A DNA stretch of 64,000 bases, taken from Janthinobacterium sp. UMAB-56. Its GTDB lineage: Bacteria > Pseudomonadota > Gammaproteobacteria > Burkholderiales > Burkholderiaceae_D. Positions 1 to 8,716 of the stretch are shown here, in pieces. The position numbers were made by a program, and so were the translations under genes. The stretch spans positions 372,750 through 436,749 of the forward strand of contig NZ_LT607653.1 in the NCBI RefSeq assembly GCF_900095265.1, in the 5' to 3' direction. How positions within the stretch are numbered: the first letter of the stretch is position 1; each line of letters opens with the position of its first letter. The notes under the pieces were generated by a model. It did no database searches and was not told the DNA's origin. It worked only from the letters and a program-made list of their open reading frames with translations.

Positions 1-939
1 TGCGGTTCCAGCCTGGATGCCGTCGGCATGGCTGCCCGCTCCATCAAGGCGGGCGAGGCGGAGCTGATCATTGCCGGTGGTGTGGAAAGCATGACGCGCG
101 CGCCTTTCGTGATGGGCAAGGCCGACAGGGCGTTTTCGCGCGCGGCGAAAATCGAAGACACGACCCTGGGCTGGCGCTTCGTCAACGGCAAGATGAAAAC
201 GCAGTACGGCATCGACACCATGCCCGAAACGGCGGAAAACGTGGCGGTGGAATTTGGCATCAGCCGCGCCGACCAGGATGGTCTGGCACTGCGCAGCCAG
301 CAACGCTGGGCTGCCGCCCATGCGGCCGGCGTGTTTGAGCGTGAAATCGTGCCCGTCGCCGTGCCGCAGAAAAAAGGCGAGCCGAAGATGGTGACGATGG
401 ATGAACATCCGCGCCCCGACACCTCGCTGGAAATGCTGGCGAAACTCAAGGGCGTGGTCAAGCCGGATGGCACGGTCACGGCCGGCAATGCCTCGGGCTT
501 GAACGATGGCGCCTGCGCTATCCTGCTGGCGTCCGCCGCCGCCGTCGACAAATATAAACTGACGCCGCGCGCGAAAGTGCTGGGCATGGCGACGGCAGGC
601 CTGGCGCCGCGCATCATGGGCTTTGGCCCGTCGCCGGCGTCGCGCAAGGTGCTGGCGCAGACAGGATTGACCATCGAGCAGATGGACGTCATCGAGCTCA
701 ATGAGGCGTTTGCCGCGCAGGCGCTGGCTGTGACGCGCGACCTGGGCCTGGCGGATGATGCGCCCCACGTGAACCCGAATGGCGGTGCGATTGCCATCGG
801 CCATCCGCTGGGCGCATCCGGCGCACGCCTGGTAATGGCCGCCTTGAACCAGCTGGAACGCACCGGCGGGCGCTATGCGCTGTGCACCATGTGCATCGGC
901 GTGGGGCAGGGTATCGCCGTGGTGATTGAACGTGTATAG
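1..939 (+). CDS. paaJ: 3-oxoadipyl-CoA thiolase, 5'-truncated by the window edge
   Basis: Thiolase that cleaves 3-oxoadipyl-CoA with CoA to succinyl-CoA and acetyl-CoA, the last step of phenylacetate (paa) or beta-ketoadipate catabolism. The frame is open from base 1, where it reads CGSSLDAV, the loop holding the acylated active-site Cys. The His motif GGAIAIGHPLGASG and the C-terminal Cys motif CTMCIGVGQG are both present, so the visible two thirds look intact. The missing N-terminus is outside the window. Paa rather than pca assignment rests on paaY and paaZ being in the same run of genes. A general acetyl-CoA acetyltransferase is the alternative. Confidence 0.88.
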   Translation, partial: CGSSLDAVGMAARSIKAGEAELIIAGGVESMTRAPFVMGKADRAFSRAAKIEDTTLGWRFVNGKMKTQYGIDTMPETAENVAVEFGISRADQDGLALRSQQRWAAAHAAGVFEREIVPVAVPQKKGEPKMVTMDEHPRPDTSLEMLAKLKGVVKPDGTVTAGNASGLNDGACAILLASAAAVDKYKLTPRAKVLGMATAGLAPRIMGFGPSPASRKVLAQTGLTIEQMDVIELNEAFAAQALAVTRDLGLADDAPHVNPNGGAIAIGHPLGASGARLVMAALNQLERTGGRYALCTMCIGVGQGIAVVIERV

Positions 940-1017
940 ACGTAGTAAATAATACAAACCAAGGTGCAAGATAGCACCATCCAATTTGACCGTAGTGCCA
1001 ACCTGGTGGAGACCACA

Positions 1018-2169
1018 ATGATTGCCAATATCTTCAAGAAAACCCTGATCGCCGGCGTGCTGGCCATGTCCGCCGTGGGCGCGTATGCGGCCGAGAATAT
1101 CAAGATCGGTTCCGTGCTGTCCGTCACGGGGCCTGCCGCCTTCCTGGGCGATCCGGAGCTGAAAACCCTGCAGCTGTATATCGAGAAAATCAATGCGGCC
1201 GGCGGCGTGCTGGGACGCAAGCTGGAACTGGTGCATTACGACGATGGCAGCGATGCGGCCAAGGCCAACGGCTTCACCAAGCGCCTGATCGAGTCCGACA
1301 AGGTCGACGTGCTGATCGGCGGCACCACCACCGGCGCGACGATGGCGATGGCGCCGCTGGTGGAGCGCGCCAGCATGCCGTTCATTTCGCTGGCCGGCGC
1401 CGTGGTGATTATCGACCCCGTGAAAAAATGGGTGTTCAAGACGCCACACACGGACCGCATGGCGGCCGAGAAGGTGTTCGAGGACATGAAGAAGCGCGGC
1501 ATCAGCAAGGTGGGCCTGCTGTCGGAAACGAGCGGCTTCGGCGCGTCGGGCCGCAAGGAATCGCAGATCGTCGCCTCGAAATACGGCATCACCCTGGTGG
1601 CCGATGAAACCTACGGCCCGAAAGACACGGACATTACGGCGCAGCTGACCCGCATCAAGAATACCGCCGGCGTGCAAGCCGTATTCGTTTTTGGCCTGGG
1701 CCAGGGGCCGGCCGTCGTGACCAAGAACTACGGCCAGCTGGGCATGGCCGCGCTGCCGCTGTACCAGTCGCACGGCGTGGCGTCGGGCGAATACCTGAAG
1801 CTGTCGGGCAAGGCCGCCGAAGGCGTGCGCCTGCCGACGCCGGCCCTGCTGATCGGCGCCATGCTGCCCGACAGCGATGCGCAAAAGGCCATCGTTGTCG
1901 GCTACGACAAGACGTATAAAGAGCGCTACAAGATCGACCCGTCGACCTTTGGCGGCTATGCGCTTGATGCCCTGAACCTGTCGGTGGACGCCATCAAGCG
2001 CGCCGGCGGCACGGACCGCGAAAAAGTGCGCGCGGCGCTGGAACAGACCAAGGGTTTTGTCGGCACCACCGGTGTTTTCAACATGTCGGCCAAGGACCAC
2101 ATGGGCCTGGACCTGTCGGCTTTCCGCATGGTGGAAGTGAAGAACGGCGAATGGCAATTGTCGAAGTGA
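1018..2169 (+). CDS. Branched-chain-type ABC transporter periplasmic substrate-binding protein
   Basis: Periplasmic binding protein of the Leu/Ile/Val (HAAT) family, about 383 aa. I start it at ATG 1018 because GGTGGAG lies just upstream and the product then opens with a clean signal peptide (MIANIFKKTLIAGVLAMSAV, cleavage likely after AYA near residue 24). An in-frame GTG at 964 would bury that signal. The mature part opens ENIKIGSVLSVTGPAAFLGD, typical of the family. It is followed 84 bp later by livHMGF. Because the transporter sits between the thiolase and paaY-paaZ, the ligand is more likely an aromatic acid such as phenylacetate than an amino acid; this is inference. Confidence 0.9.
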   Translation: MIANIFKKTLIAGVLAMSAVGAYAAENIKIGSVLSVTGPAAFLGDPELKTLQLYIEKINAAGGVLGRKLELVHYDDGSDAAKANGFTKRLIESDKVDVLIGGTTTGATMAMAPLVERASMPFISLAGAVVIIDPVKKWVFKTPHTDRMAAEKVFEDMKKRGISKVGLLSETSGFGASGRKESQIVASKYGITLVADETYGPKDTDITAQLTRIKNTAGVQAVFVFGLGQGPAVVTKNYGQLGMAALPLYQSHGVASGEYLKLSGKAAEGVRLPTPALLIGAMLPDSDAQKAIVVGYDKTYKERYKIDPSTFGGYALDALNLSVDAIKRAGGTDREKVRAALEQTKGFVGTTGVFNMSAKDHMGLDLSAFRMVEVKNGEWQLSK

Positions 2170-2253
2170 TGTTCGCAATAAGGTAAGCCAGAAGTACCTG
2201 CGCGGGCTGCCCTCGAAGGCGGTCCGCGCGCAGCCGAACATAATGGAGACACC

Positions 2254-3132
2254 ATGGAAGTCGCTCAATTTCTGCAATTTTTGTATTCCGGGATGACGGT
2301 CGGTTCCGCCTACGCGCTGGCGGCGCTGGGCTTTACCATCATCTACAACACCAGTGGCGTGATCAACTTCGCGCAGGGCGAATTCATCATGCTGGGCGGG
2401 ATGCTGGCCGCCGTGATGTCCGCCGCCGGCGTGCCGCTGCCGGTGGCCATCATCCTGGCCGTCATCGCCACGGGCCTGGTTGGCCTGTTGATGGAAAAAA
2501 CCGTGATCGAGCCGGCGCAGAACGCGCAGGTCATCACCCTCTTGATCATTACCATCGGCGCCTCGCTGGTGCTGCGCGGACTGGTGCAAATCTGGCTGGG
2601 CAAGGATACGCACTCGCTGCCGGCCTTCTCAGGTGACGCGCCGATTCAATTCCTGGGTGCCAGCCTGCTGCCGCAAAGCCTTTGGGTGCTGGGCGTGACC
2701 ATCGTCATCGTGCTGGTGCTGGGCTGGTTCTTTGGGCGCACCCTGATGGGCAAGGCCATGCTGGCGACCTCGCACAACAAGCTGGCCGCGCAACTGGTGG
2801 GCATCAACACGCGCAAGGTGCTGCTGTTCTCGTTCGGCCTGTCAGCCTTGCTGGGCGCGGCGGGCGGCATCCTGGTCGCACCGATCACGTATACCTCGTA
2901 TGACGCGGGCATCATGCTGGGCCTGAAAGGCTTTGTCGCCGCCGTATTGGGTGGCTTGGGTGGCGGTGCGGGCGCGATTGCCGGTGGCCTGATCCTGGGT
3001 ATTGCCGAAGCCATGACGGCCGGCTACATCTCGTCGGCCTACAAGGACGCCGTGCCCTTCGTGCTGATTTTATTGATCCTGTTCTTCCTGCCGCAAGGCT
3101 TGTTTGGCGCTAAAAATTCGGAGCGTGTATGA
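2254..3132 (+). CDS. livH: Branched-chain-type ABC transporter permease, LivH family
   Basis: Inner-membrane permease of 292 aa with the N-terminal LivH signature (GSAYALAALGFTIIYNTSGV, then FAQGEFIMLGG) and about eight hydrophobic segments. It pairs with the LivM-type permease that follows; the two genes overlap by 4 bp (ATGA), indicating translational coupling. A GGAGACACC stretch precedes the ATG. The encoded importer also has a binding protein upstream and two ATPases downstream, so the five genes make a complete HAAT transporter inside the paa region. Confidence 0.92.
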   Translation: MEVAQFLQFLYSGMTVGSAYALAALGFTIIYNTSGVINFAQGEFIMLGGMLAAVMSAAGVPLPVAIILAVIATGLVGLLMEKTVIEPAQNAQVITLLIITIGASLVLRGLVQIWLGKDTHSLPAFSGDAPIQFLGASLLPQSLWVLGVTIVIVLVLGWFFGRTLMGKAMLATSHNKLAAQLVGINTRKVLLFSFGLSALLGAAGGILVAPITYTSYDAGIMLGLKGFVAAVLGGLGGGAGAIAGGLILGIAEAMTAGYISSAYKDAVPFVLILLILFFLPQGLFGAKNSERV

Positions 3133-4133
3133 AGCATTTCTTTACCCGCTCTCGCCACGCTGGCTTGCTGGTGCTGGCGCTGGTGCTCGCCATCCTGCCA
3201 CTGTTCCTCACCAATGCGTTCTACTACGACGTGGCGATCCGCATTGCGCTGAACGCCATCGTCGTCATCGGCTTGAACCTGCTGATGGGCTATACGGGCC
3301 AGATCAGCCTGGGACACGCGGGCTTCTATGGCATGGGCGCGTATGCGTCGGCCGTGCTGACCACACACTACAACTGGCCGCCGCTGGCTGCCTTGGCGGC
3401 GGGCGCCGTCGCTACTGGTCTGCTGGCGCTGTTGCTGGCACGCCCAGTATTGAAGCTCAAGGGCCATACCCTGGCCATGGCGACCCTGGGCCTGGGCATC
3501 ATCATTTCCATCGTCATCAACAACGAGACACAGTGGACGGGTGGACCGGACGGCATCGGCGTCTCCGCCTTCAGTGTCGCCGGCCTGGAAATCACCGGTG
3601 AAAAATCGTGGTATCTGGTGTGCGCCGTGCTGCTGTTGCTGGTAACGTGGCTGGGCCTGAACCTGATCGACTCGCCTGTTGGCCGCGCGCTGCAGGCCAT
3701 CCACGGTTCGGAAGTGGCGGCCCGCGTGGTCGGCGTCGACACCACCCGCTTCAAGGTGCGCGTGTTCGTGCTATCGGCCGTCATTGCCAGCATTGCAGGG
3801 AGCATCAGCGCCCACTACATCGGTTTTATTACGCCTAACCTGGCCGGCTTTTTCCACTCCATCGAGCTGGTGACGATGGTCGTGGTGGGTGGCATGGCGT
3901 CGATCTTCGGTTCCATCATCGGCGCGGCCCTGTTGACGATCCTGCCGCAACTGCTGTCCAGTTTTGAAGGCTGGGAAACGGTGGTCTTCGGCGCGATCCT
4001 GATGGCCACCATGATCTTCATGCCCAAGGGCCTGGTACCCGGCCTGGCCAGCCGTTCGCGCAAGCGGGCAGGGGTGCCGCAGGCACCCAAAGCCCCCGAA
4101 GGCGCGACAAAACCACCGACGCAGGAGGCCTGA
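3129..4133 (+). CDS. livM: Branched-chain-type ABC transporter permease, LivM family
   Basis: Second permease, 334 aa, with the LivM motif GYTGQISLGHAGFYGMGAYA near residue 55 and many membrane segments. The start overlaps the livH stop by 4 bp. The C-terminal ~25 residues form a Pro/Ala/Lys-rich tail (QAPKAPEGATKPPTQEA) beyond the last membrane segment, which is common in this family. livG starts 1 bp after the stop. Confidence 0.92.
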   Translation: MKHFFTRSRHAGLLVLALVLAILPLFLTNAFYYDVAIRIALNAIVVIGLNLLMGYTGQISLGHAGFYGMGAYASAVLTTHYNWPPLAALAAGAVATGLLALLLARPVLKLKGHTLAMATLGLGIIISIVINNETQWTGGPDGIGVSAFSVAGLEITGEKSWYLVCAVLLLLVTWLGLNLIDSPVGRALQAIHGSEVAARVVGVDTTRFKVRVFVLSAVIASIAGSISAHYIGFITPNLAGFFHSIELVTMVVVGGMASIFGSIIGAALLTILPQLLSSFEGWETVVFGAILMATMIFMPKGLVPGLASRSRKRAGVPQAPKAPEGATKPPTQEA

Positions 4134-4134
4134 G

Positions 4135-4890
4135 ATGTTGACGATTAATAATCTGAGCAAGAGCTTCGGCGGCGTGCATGCGGTGCAGGACGTGAGCTTT
4201 AGCGTCAAGGAAGGCAATATCCATTCCGTGATTGGTCCGAATGGTGCCGGCAAGACAACCCTGTTCAACCTGATCACGGGCGTGTATACGCCGACCAAAG
4301 GCGAGATTTTGCTGAATGGCGAGAACGTGGCCGCCATGTCGCCCGACGCGCTGGCGCGGCGCGGCATGAGTCGCACCTTCCAGAACCTGCAAGTGTGCAT
4401 GAACATGACGGCCATCGATAACGTGATGGTGGGCGCGCATTTGCGCCTGAACCAGAACCTGTTCGCCTCCATGCTGCGTTTGCCATCCGTGCGGCGCGCG
4501 GATGCCGCCTGCCGCGACGAAGCGGCGGGCCTGATGGAGTTCGTCGGCGTTGGCCGGCATATCGACGACGAGGCGGGGCAGATGTCGTATGGCGCCTTGA
4601 AGCGCCTGGAAATCGCCCGTGCACTGGCGGCCAAGCCGAAGGTGCTGCTGCTCGATGAACCGGCGGCAGGCCTGAACCATACGGAGACGGGCGAGATCGA
4701 AGCCTTGATACGCAAGGTGGCGCAATCGGGCGTGACGGTGGTGCTGGTCGAGCATGACATGAAACTGGTGATGAACCTGTCGGACCATATTCTGGTGCTC
4801 GACTATGGCAAGAAGCTGGCCGAAGGGACCGCCGCCGAAGTGCGCGCGAACCCCGACGTGGTGGCGGCATATCTGGGAGTGGCGGCATGA
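4135..4890 (+). CDS. livG: Branched-chain-type ABC transporter ATPase, LivG family
   Basis: ATP-binding subunit of 251 aa. Walker A is GPNGAGKTT, the signature region is the LivG-type variant MSYGALKRLEIARAL, Walker B is VLLLDEPAAGLN and the switch His lies in VLVEHDM. The C-terminal YGKKLAEGTAAEVRANPDVV is the normal LivG ending. AGGAGG is found just before the ATG, overlapping the end of livM, and the stop overlaps livF by 4 bp. Confidence 0.93.
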   Translation: MLTINNLSKSFGGVHAVQDVSFSVKEGNIHSVIGPNGAGKTTLFNLITGVYTPTKGEILLNGENVAAMSPDALARRGMSRTFQNLQVCMNMTAIDNVMVGAHLRLNQNLFASMLRLPSVRRADAACRDEAAGLMEFVGVGRHIDDEAGQMSYGALKRLEIARALAAKPKVLLLDEPAAGLNHTETGEIEALIRKVAQSGVTVVLVEHDMKLVMNLSDHILVLDYGKKLAEGTAAEVRANPDVVAAYLGVAA

Positions 4891-5618
4891 TGCTGGAAAA
4901 ACCTCAAACACCGCTGGTGCTCGACATCCAGGGATTGACCAGCCATTACGGCCGCATTCAGGCCCTGCATGGCATCGACCTGCAAGTGCGCCAGGGCCAG
5001 CTGGTGGCGCTGGTGGGCGCGAATGGCGCCGGCAAGACCACCCTGCTGCGGGCGATCTCCGGCGTGCAGCCGATCAGTGCCGGCAGCATCGCCTTCGCCG
5101 GCCAGGATGTCAGCCGCATGAGCGCCGACAGGCGCGTGCGCGCCGGTATTTGCCAGGTGCCGGAAGGGCGGCAAGTGTTCGGCCCCATGACGGTGGAAGA
5201 CAATTTGCGCCTGGGCGCCTTTACGCGCCCCGCACAGGACGTGGCGGGCGACATGGAGCGCATGTATGGCCTGTTCCCGATTTTGAAGGAAAAGCGCTTG
5301 CTGCTGGCGGGCACGCTCTCCGGTGGACAGCAGCAGATGCTGGCCATGGCGCGCGCACTGATGGGCCGCCCGCAATTGCTGCTGCTCGACGAACCGAGCA
5401 TGGGCCTGGCGCCTTTGCTGATCGCGGAAATCTTCCGCATCGTGGCTGAACTGCGCGACCAGGGCATCACCATCTTCCTCGTCGAGCAGAACGCACACGC
5501 GGCCCTGTCGATCGCCGACGTGGGCTATGTGATCGAGACGGGTGCCATCACCTTGTCCGGTCCGGGTCCCGAATTGCTGCATAACGAGCAGGTACAAAGC
5601 GCCTATCTGGGCATGTAA
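4887..5618 (+). CDS. livF: Branched-chain-type ABC transporter ATPase, LivF family
   Basis: Second ATPase of the importer, 243 aa. Walker A GANGAGKTTLLRAISG, signature LSGGQQQMLAMARAL, Walker B LLLLDEPSMGLAP and the LVEQNA switch are all in place. The start overlaps livG by 4 bp (ATGA). The next gene, paaY, begins 9 bp after the stop behind GGAG, so transporter and catabolic genes are almost certainly one transcript. Confidence 0.93.
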   Translation: MMLEKPQTPLVLDIQGLTSHYGRIQALHGIDLQVRQGQLVALVGANGAGKTTLLRAISGVQPISAGSIAFAGQDVSRMSADRRVRAGICQVPEGRQVFGPMTVEDNLRLGAFTRPAQDVAGDMERMYGLFPILKEKRLLLAGTLSGGQQQMLAMARALMGRPQLLLLDEPSMGLAPLLIAEIFRIVAELRDQGITIFLVEQNAHAALSIADVGYVIETGAITLSGPGPELLHNEQVQSAYLGM

Positions 5619-5627
5619 GGAGTCTGT

Positions 5628-6242
5628 ATGGTCAAAGTCTACGAAATCAACGGCGTCATCCCCGTCGTCCACCCCAGCGCCTATGTGCACCCGTCGGCCG
5701 TGCTGATTGGCGACGTGATCATCGGCCCGCGCTGCTATATCGGCCCGCTGGCGTCGATCCGCGGCGACTTCGGTCGATTGATACTGGAAGAGGGCGCGAA
5801 CCTGCAGGACACCTGCGTCATGCACGGCTTTCCAGGCTGCGACACGGTAGTCGAGACCGACGGCCATATCGGCCACGGCGCCGTGCTGCACGGTTGCCGC
5901 ATCGGCCGCAATGCACTCGTCGGCATGAACGCCGTGGTGATGGATAACGCCATCATCGGCGAGGAATCCATCGTCGCGGCCATGAGTTTTGTGAAGGCCG
6001 GCATGCTCGTCGCGCCGCGCAGCATGGTGGTGGGCACCCCCGCCAAGGTTATGCGCGCGCTGACGGATGATGAAATCAAATGGAAAAGCTCGGGCACGGG
6101 CCAGTACCACGAATTGGCCGTGCGCTCGATGCAGACGATGCGCGAAGTGGAAGCCCTGACGCAAGTCGAGGCGAACCGCCAGCGCCTGAATTTCGAATCG
6201 GCCTTGCCGCTGCACCTGCACAAGAACGCCGCAGCGCAGTAA
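5628..6242 (+). CDS. paaY: Phenylacetic acid degradation protein PaaY (hexapeptide-repeat thioesterase)
   Basis: A 204-aa left-handed beta-helix protein of the gamma-carbonic-anhydrase-like family, with hexapeptide turns across residues ~15-150 (for example [20 protein letters not shown]) and conserved His residues in CVMHGF and GHGAVLHGC. PaaY homologues act as thioesterases that clear stalled CoA intermediates of the paa pathway (family knowledge). The position directly before paaZ supports the name over the related caiE family. Confidence 0.88.
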   Translation: MVKVYEINGVIPVVHPSAYVHPSAVLIGDVIIGPRCYIGPLASIRGDFGRLILEEGANLQDTCVMHGFPGCDTVVETDGHIGHGAVLHGCRIGRNALVGMNAVVMDNAIIGEESIVAAMSFVKAGMLVAPRSMVVGTPAKVMRALTDDEIKWKSSGTGQYHELAVRSMQTMREVEALTQVEANRQRLNFESALPLHLHKNAAAQ

Positions 6243-6274
6243 GCACGCAGTAAACCAACATAGGAGTAGTACAC

Positions 6275-8326
6275 ATGGCTCACATATCCACCCTGCAAAG
6301 CCTGATCGCCGGCCGCTGGCTGGGAGAAAGCGCCGCCGTGCCCCTGCACAGCGCCTTGAACAACCGCGTCATCTATCACACGCATGCGGAAAAGATCGAC
6401 TTCGACGAAGCCGTCACGTATGCCCGCAAAACGGGCGTGCCGGGCCTGATGGCGCTGGACTTCCAGCAGCGCGCCGCGCGCCTGAAGGCGCTGGCCCTGT
6501 ACCTGGTCGAGCGCAAGGAAGAACTGTATGCGATCTCGCACCTGTCGGGCGCCACGCGCGCCGATAGCTGGGTCGACATCGAAGGCGGTACGGGCACCCT
6601 GTTCGCCTACGCCAGCATGGGCAGCAACGAGCTGCCGTCGTCTAACGTGCTGCACGAAGGGCCGGCCATCGCGCTGGGTAAAAAAGGCGGCTTCGCCGGC
6701 ACGCACATCCTGGTGCCGCGCGGCGGCCTGGCCGTGCACATCAACGCCTTCAACTTCCCTATCTGGGGCTTGCTGGAAAAATTCGCGCCCAGCTTCCTGG
6801 CGGCCATGCCCTGCATCGCCAAGCCGGCCACGGCGACGAGCTACCTGACGCAGGCCGTCGTGCGCATGATGCACGAATCGGGCTTGCTGCCGGCGGGCAG
6901 TTTGCAGCTGGTGATCGGTTCGACGGGTGACTTGCTGGACCGCTTGAATGGCCAGGACTTCGTGACCTTTACAGGATCGGCCGCCACGGCCGCCAAGCTG
7001 CGCACGAATCCGAACCTGATCGCCCAATCCGTGCCTTTCAATGGCGAAGCCGATTCGCTCAATTGCGCCATCCTGGCGCCGGACGTCACGCCGGATGACG
7101 TGGAATTCGACCTGTTCGTCAAGGAAGTCGTGCGCGAAATGACGGGCAAGTCGGGGCAGAAGTGTACGGCGATTCGCCGCATCATCGTGCCCGAGCACCT
7201 GATGGATGCCGTTGGCACGCGTTTGCGCGAGCGCCTGGCCAAGGTGGTGGTGGGCGATCCGTCCATCGAAGGCGTGCGCATGGGGGCGCTGGCGTCGAAG
7301 GAGCAGCAGAACGACGTGGCCGAGCGTGTCGCTACCCTGTCTCAGGGCAACGAGGTGGTGTTCGGCGCGGCCGACGGCTTCCATCCCCTGGGCGATGGCG
7401 CACACGATGGCAGCTTCTTCTCGCCGACCTTGTTGCTGTGCCGCGATGCCTTCGGCAACGATGCCGTGCATGACGTGGAAGCATTCGGCCCCGTCAGTAC
7501 CATGATGGGCTACAAGGATATCGACGAAGCGCTGGCCCTGGCCGCGCGCGGCAAGGGCAGTCTGGTGAGCACTTTGGTGACGCGCGATCCGAAGATCGCC
7601 GCGCGCGTGGTGCCGCAAGTGGCGGCCACGCATGGCCGCGTGCACGTGCTCGAGCGCGTGGCTTCCGTCGATTCGACGGGCCATGGCTCGCCCTTGCCGC
7701 AACTGAAGCATGGGGGCCCTGGCCGCGCGGGCGGCGGCGAGGAGCTGGGCGGCGTGCGCGCCGTGCGCCACTACCTGCAACGCGCTGCCGTGCAAGGTTC
7801 GCCGACCATGTTGGCGGCCATCACCGGCGAATACGTGCGCGGTGCTGACGTCAACGAAAGCCCGATCCATCCCTTCCGCAAGCACTTCGAGGACTTGCAG
7901 ACGGGCGACTCGCTGCTCACGCATCGCCGCACCGTCAGCGAAGCGGACATCGTCGCCTTCGGCGGTATTTCGGGCGACTTTTTCTACATGCACTTCGACG
8001 AAATCGCGGCCAAGGAATCGCAGTTCGGCAAGCGCATCGCGCACGGCTACTTCGTGTTGTCGGCCGCCGCCGGCCTGTTCGTCTCTCCCGGCGTTGGCCC
8101 CGTGCTGGCCAACTATGGCCTGGATAACCTGCGCTTCGTTGCCCCCGTCGCCATCGGCGACACCATCCGCGCCCGGCTGACCTGCAAGCGCAAGGTCGAC
8201 CGCAATCGCAAGGACGTGTTTGGCGTAGGTCAGGGCGTGGTCGCGTGGGACGTGCAGGTGACGAACCAGAACGAGGAGCTGGTGGCCAGCTACGATATTC
8301 TGACCCTGGTGTCGAAGCGCGAATAA
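6275..8326 (+). CDS. paaZ: Bifunctional oxepin-CoA hydrolase / semialdehyde dehydrogenase PaaZ
   Basis: Fusion enzyme of 683 aa that opens the ring of oxepin-CoA and oxidises the resulting aldehyde in phenylacetate degradation. Residues ~1-520 are an NADP aldehyde dehydrogenase, with the catalytic Cys in [10 protein letters not shown]. Residues ~545-683 are a MaoC-type hotdog hydratase with the Asp/His pair in [11 protein letters not shown]. Both halves look intact, so hydrolase and dehydrogenase should be coupled as in E. coli PaaZ. GGAG stands 10 bp before the ATG, and a strong terminator follows about 28 bp after the stop. Confidence 0.94.
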   Translation: MAHISTLQSLIAGRWLGESAAVPLHSALNNRVIYHTHAEKIDFDEAVTYARKTGVPGLMALDFQQRAARLKALALYLVERKEELYAISHLSGATRADSWVDIEGGTGTLFAYASMGSNELPSSNVLHEGPAIALGKKGGFAGTHILVPRGGLAVHINAFNFPIWGLLEKFAPSFLAAMPCIAKPATATSYLTQAVVRMMHESGLLPAGSLQLVIGSTGDLLDRLNGQDFVTFTGSAATAAKLRTNPNLIAQSVPFNGEADSLNCAILAPDVTPDDVEFDLFVKEVVREMTGKSGQKCTAIRRIIVPEHLMDAVGTRLRERLAKVVVGDPSIEGVRMGALASKEQQNDVAERVATLSQGNEVVFGAADGFHPLGDGAHDGSFFSPTLLLCRDAFGNDAVHDVEAFGPVSTMMGYKDIDEALALAARGKGSLVSTLVTRDPKIAARVVPQVAATHGRVHVLERVASVDSTGHGSPLPQLKHGGPGRAGGGEELGGVRAVRHYLQRAAVQGSPTMLAAITGEYVRGADVNESPIHPFRKHFEDLQTGDSLLTHRRTVSEADIVAFGGISGDFFYMHFDEIAAKESQFGKRIAHGYFVLSAAAGLFVSPGVGPVLANYGLDNLRFVAPVAIGDTIRARLTCKRKVDRNRKDVFGVGQGVVAWDVQVTNQNEELVASYDILTLVSKRE

Positions 8327-8353
8327 GCGTTTCTGGCAGGACCGGTTTGAACG

Positions 8354-8392
8354 GCGCCGCCCGCGATTTTTGCGCGGGTGGCGCTTTTTTTT
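8354..8392 (+). terminator. Rho-independent terminator of the paa-liv operon
   Basis: A 12-bp stem (GCGCCGCCCGCG pairing with CGCGGGTGGCGC, one G-T pair) closes a 7-base loop and is followed directly by eight T residues. It lies 27 bp after the paaZ stop. Confidence 0.92.
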
Positions 8393-8413
8393 AGACGAGT
8401 TCGTTTTGTCTTG

Positions 8414-8427
8414 ACTTATCCATAAGT
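8414..8427. promoter_or_regulatory. Inverted repeat, possible operator
   Basis: ACTTAT-CC-ATAAGT, six-base arms around two bases, in the AT-richer part of the gap between paaZ and the barrel gene at 8717. It overlaps a TTGACT hexamer (8411-8416), but I see no convincing -10 at the right distance, so the promoter assignment is weak. Confidence 0.3.
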
Positions 8428-8590
8428 GTATGAAAAGTACAGCGGAAGTGTGGTTTTTCCCGCCTGCCCTTTAGATAAAATCCTCTAAAAATCATGTTTT
8501 TTCCATTAAAAATGGCAAAATCGTTAATTGCCTAAGGAAAACTTTTCAAAGCAGTCTTTTTCTCTGTAGCATGGTTTCACTCACTGGTCA

Positions 8591-8653
8591 CACCGTCATT
8601 CACGCCATGCATGGCGACGGCGGCGCAAAAAGGACCCGGCCTGTTATGGCCGG
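8591..8653 (+). other. Structured untranslated leader of the barrel/chemoreceptor operon
   Basis: The rest of the 390-bp gap before 8717 holds no gene. Two hairpins are visible: CCGTC (8593-8597) pairs with GACGG (8616-8620) around the palindrome CGCCATGCATGGCG (8603-8616), and CCGGCC (8636-8641) pairs with GGCCGG (8648-8653). Between them runs an unpaired GCAAAAAGG. The arrangement suggests an RNA element in the 5' leader; its identity is not clear. Confidence 0.35.
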
Positions 8654-8716
8654 TGAACCATCGACCTCGAGCCCAACTCCACGATTAACGTTCACCGCTA
8701 CGGGTATTTAATTACT

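Noticed and set aside
5735-8044. Long open frame antisense to paaY and paaZ
   Set aside because: Same cause; the plus-strand proteins carry full catalytic motifs.
8591-8653. Calling a c-di-GMP riboswitch
   Set aside because: Only a GCAAA-like stretch next to a CCGGCC stem fits; the GNRA loop, receptor and upstream conserved segment are absent, so it is reported only as a structured leader.
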